This document shows positions 5,688 through 7,138 of a stretch of 7,138 bases of DNA, one piece after another (within the stretch, counting starts at the first letter, position 1; every line of letters starts with the position of its first letter). A program made the translations under genes and the position numbers. Below the pieces are notes generated by a model. It had not been told where the DNA came from and made no database searches. It saw only the letters and a program-made list of their open reading frames with translations. The stretch is from Candidatus Uhrbacteria bacterium (GTDB lineage: Bacteria > Patescibacteriota > Patescibacteriia > UBA9934 > UBA11717), in assembly GCA_013203725.1 (NCBI GenBank), contig JABMPK010000103.1:1-7138 (forward strand), given 5' to 3'.

Positions 5688-5692
5688 CTCCT
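5688..5692 (-). promoter_or_regulatory. Ribosome binding site of the minus-strand gene
   Basis: AGGAG on the minus strand ends nine bases before ATG 5678, good spacing. The alternative TTG at 5684 would be only three bases away, so the ATG is preferred. A 5-bp hairpin (GTCGT/ACGAC, 5698-5712) lies just upstream in the leader. Confidence 0.6.
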
Positions 5693-5735
5693 AGTTAGTC
5701 GTGCAAGACGACCGATGATATCCAGTACACGCTGC

Positions 5736-5744
5736 AAAATAGCA
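5736..5744 (-). promoter_or_regulatory. Alternative extended -10 for the minus-strand gene
   Basis: TGCTATTTT on the minus strand (5744-5736) fits TGn plus a -10 box (TATTTT). No good -35 is found at 16-18 bases. It would give a leader of about 50 nt containing the SD. Confidence 0.3.
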
Positions 5745-5775
5745 CGGGTATCTGGCGAATTCTCTAGCTGATGCG

Positions 5776-5804
5776 AAGGTACAGTAAAATGTCGATCTTG
5801 TCAA
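5776..5804 (-). promoter_or_regulatory. Candidate sigma70-type promoter of the minus-strand gene
   Basis: A perfect TTGACA (5804-5799, minus strand) stands 17 bases before TACCTT (5781-5776), a weak -10 that keeps the first two and the last base of TATAAT. The resulting leader would be about 90 nt. It diverges from the promoter at 5834-5861. Confidence 0.4.
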
Positions 5805-5832
5805 CCGTTACACGTTGCGGTTCTCAAGACTA

Positions 5833-5851
5833 TTTGAAATAGCTTTTCAAA
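5833..5851. promoter_or_regulatory. Inverted repeat TTTGAAA-N5-TTTCAAA, possible operator
   Basis: Two perfect 7-base arms (5833-5839 and 5845-5851) are separated by TAGCT. The left arm contains the -35 box and the right arm fills the promoter spacer of the MazG-ddl operon. A dimeric repressor bound here would block RNA polymerase. No regulator gene is seen in the window, so the role is inferred from position only. Confidence 0.4.
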
Positions 5852-5861
5852 GTGTTAAAAT
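5834..5861 (+). promoter_or_regulatory. Promoter of the MazG-ddl operon, leaderless type
   Basis: TTGAAA (5834-5839), 16 bases, then TAAAAT (5856-5861), with TG at 5853-5854 making an extended -10. Six bases later ATG 5868 begins, so transcription should start at or next to the start codon. There is no SD. Element and spacing match the site at 81-96. Confidence 0.65.
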
Positions 5862-5867
5862 TGTCCT

Positions 5868-6176
5868 ATGAAATATAATAAACTAGTACGCGACAAGATT
5901 CCGCAGATTATTGCAGACGATGGTAGCATTGCTGTTACACACATTGCAGATGGTGTTGAGTATTGGGAGATGTTGAAGGCTAAGTTGCTGGAGGAGGCTG
6001 CGGAGGTTGTTGAGGACACCAACGTCAAAGAAGAGTTGGCTGATTTGTTGGAGGTGATACATTCGATACTGGAATATAAGAAGATATCGTTCGATGAACT
6101 GGAGGTCGTACGCTTGGAGAAGCGAGCAAAGAGAGGGGGTTTTGAGGACAGAATTATTTTAGAGGAAACGCGTTAA
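5868..6176 (+). CDS. MazG-like / phosphoribosyl-ATP pyrophosphohydrolase-like protein
   Basis: This 102-aa protein has the all-alpha NTP pyrophosphohydrolase fold. It begins with the typical YNKLVRDKIPQII (3-15). The metal-binding helices carry EEAAE (42-46) and EELAD (55-59), which together give the EExxE...ExxD pattern that holds Mg2+. The C-terminus has KRGGFEDRIIL (88-98), also typical of this subgroup. Members hydrolyse nucleoside triphosphates or related compounds to monophosphate and pyrophosphate, often as house-cleaning enzymes. With no other histidine genes nearby, a role in histidine synthesis is unlikely. The substrate is not predictable. It is the first gene after a leaderless-type promoter and is followed after 9 nt by ddl, so the two are probably co-transcribed. 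It is complete and of normal length for the small single-domain type. Confidence 0.85.
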   Translation: MKYNKLVRDKIPQIIADDGSIAVTHIADGVEYWEMLKAKLLEEAAEVVEDTNVKEELADLLEVIHSILEYKKISFDELEVVRLEKRAKRGGFEDRIILEETR

Positions 6177-6185
6177 AGCTGAAAT

Positions 6186-7138
6186 ATGAATGAAGTAAAA
6201 AAGACTGTCGCGATTCTATTTGGGGGCCAGTCCGCGGAGCATGAGGTTTCTTTGATGTCTGCGCAGAATGTTTACGATGCGATGGATAAGGAGAAGTATA
6301 ATCCGATATTGATTGGGATAGATAAAACCGGTCGATGGTTGTTGAACTCGGATAACGAGGTAAAGATTTACCACGCCGGCGATGAGGTTGTTTTGGTTCC
6401 GGGTGGCGGAGGCAGGATTTATAATATTGCAAAACCAGACGTCGATCTTACTGTCGACGTTGCATTCCCAGTTCTCCACGGACCTTTTGGCGAGGACGGT
6501 ACGATTCAAGGTCTACTCAAGCTCGCCGGTGTGCCTTTTGTTGGTGCAGGAGTCTTAGGATCGGCAGTTGGGATGGATAAAGACGTGATGAAACGTTTGC
6601 TGCGCGATGCAGGGATTCCAATTGGAAAGTTTATTGCGGTTCGATCCGGATATGAGGTTCCTGGCTTTCAGGAGATCGAAGCCGCGCTAGGATCGCCAGT
6701 GTTCGTAAAGCCGGCAAACATGGGATCGTCTGTTGGTGTAAGTAAGGCTCGTGATGCCAAAGAATACGACGCTGCAGTTTTTGACGCCTTTAAGTTTGAT
6801 AGCAAAATATTAATAGAGGAGATGATAGAGGGCCGCGAATTGGAATGCGCTGTGTTGGGTAACGAGAGCCCAAGTGCATCTGTGGTTGGTGAGGTCATCA
6901 TGGACAATGGTTTTTACACGTACGACGAGAAGTATTCAGACACAAGCGAGGCGAACGTGGCGATACCGGCTGACATATCGAACGAAGCAACAAGAGCGAT
7001 ACAAGATATCGCGCTCCAGACATTCAAGACTCTTGAGTGCCGAGGGCTGGGTAGGGTAGACGTATTTTTAAAAGCAAACGGCGATATTGTTGTAAACGAA
7101 ATCAATACAATCCCCGGTTTCACAAAGTCGAGTATGTA
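6186..7138 (+). CDS. ddl: D-alanine-D-alanine ligase (3' end outside window)
   Basis: 317 codons are visible; the frame is still open at the window edge. The ATP-grasp enzyme joins two D-alanines for the peptidoglycan stem peptide in the cytoplasm. Motifs in order: FGGQSAEHEVSL (12-23; Glu18 matches Glu15 of E. coli DdlB), HGPFGEDGTIQG (98-109), KPANMGSSVGVSK (175-187; Ser181 matches Ser150), EEMIEGRELE (211-220), DEKYSD (247-252) and GRVDVF...NEINTIPGFT (289-313; Asp292, Glu305 and Asn307 as metal ligands). Tyr250 matches Tyr216 of DdlB, the residue kept in D-Ala rather than D-Lac ligases, so vancomycin-type D-Lac specificity is unlikely. The remaining part should be about 30-50 residues. 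No SD precedes the ATG; it lies 9 nt after the MazG-like gene, so expression probably depends on that gene's promoter. Confidence 0.95.
   Translation, partial: MNEVKKTVAILFGGQSAEHEVSLMSAQNVYDAMDKEKYNPILIGIDKTGRWLLNSDNEVKIYHAGDEVVLVPGGGGRIYNIAKPDVDLTVDVAFPVLHGPFGEDGTIQGLLKLAGVPFVGAGVLGSAVGMDKDVMKRLLRDAGIPIGKFIAVRSGYEVPGFQEIEAALGSPVFVKPANMGSSVGVSKARDAKEYDAAVFDAFKFDSKILIEEMIEGRELECAVLGNESPSASVVGEVIMDNGFYTYDEKYSDTSEANVAIPADISNEATRAIQDIALQTFKTLECRGLGRVDVFLKANGDIVVNEINTIPGFTKSSM

Noticed and set aside
5789..5842. 17-residue frame after TAAAAT at 5785-5790 in the divergent promoter region
   Set aside because: It has no TG extension or -35, codes for nothing recognisable and runs into the promoter of the next gene. 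The ATG overlaps the TAAAAT box itself, so it could not be read as a leaderless start.
1..7138. CRISPR arrays, tRNA or rRNA genes, insertion sequences, integrase or attachment sites, recoded TGA
   Set aside because: Reading through both strands showed no spaced repeats, tRNA-like cloverleaf, rRNA segments or transposase frames. TGA works as a stop at 1231-1233 and 4538-4540.

Overview
The window looks like a chromosomal segment from a bacterium of the Candidate Phyla Radiation (Patescibacteria). This is inferred from gene content and layout: a PrgI-like protein, a free-standing TraC-like (VirB4 N-terminal) protein and a VirB4 ATPase packed tightly together, a comF gene in the same run, almost no Shine-Dalgarno (SD) sites in front of the T4SS genes, and promoters lying directly on start codons. 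TGA is used as a stop (ends of the TraC-like and comF genes), so the recoded Gracilibacteria/Absconditabacteria code does not fit. A Gram-positive donor cannot be excluded from sequence alone.

Layout, plus strand: the last 25 codons of an unidentified gene (1-78); a promoter fused to the start codon of a PrgI-family membrane protein (96-536); a TraC-like protein (538-1233); a VirB4 ATPase (1223-3283); a single-pass membrane protein with a VirB8-like layout (3285-3848); a ComF-family phosphoribosyltransferase (3839-4540); and a small P-loop kinase-like protein (4599-5171). The genes from 96 to 4540 are separated by 1 nt or overlap by 10-11 nt, so they are probably co-transcribed. The run ends in a strong hairpin terminator at 5158-5186 that includes the stop codon of the last gene.

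A GC-rich gene of unknown function lies on the minus strand (5678-5238). It has its own SD, a candidate TTGACA promoter and its own terminator back to back with the plus-strand one. A divergent promoter region (about 5694-5867) then leads to a second plus-strand operon: a MazG-like nucleotide pyrophosphohydrolase (5868-6176) and a D-alanine-D-alanine ligase (6186 to beyond the window end). Its promoter has the same extended -10 element and the same 6-nt distance to ATG as the one in front of the PrgI gene, which suggests leaderless mRNAs. It also carries a TTTGAAA-N5-TTTCAAA inverted repeat that could be an operator.

Working together: the PrgI-like, TraC-like, VirB4 and VirB8-like proteins form part of a single-membrane type IV secretion or DNA transport machine. 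ComF and the kinase-like protein may be coupled functionally or only transcriptionally. The MazG-like and Ddl genes are nucleotide-pool cleaning and peptidoglycan-precursor functions. The least explained parts are the 187-aa membrane protein, the kinase-like protein and the GC-rich minus-strand gene.
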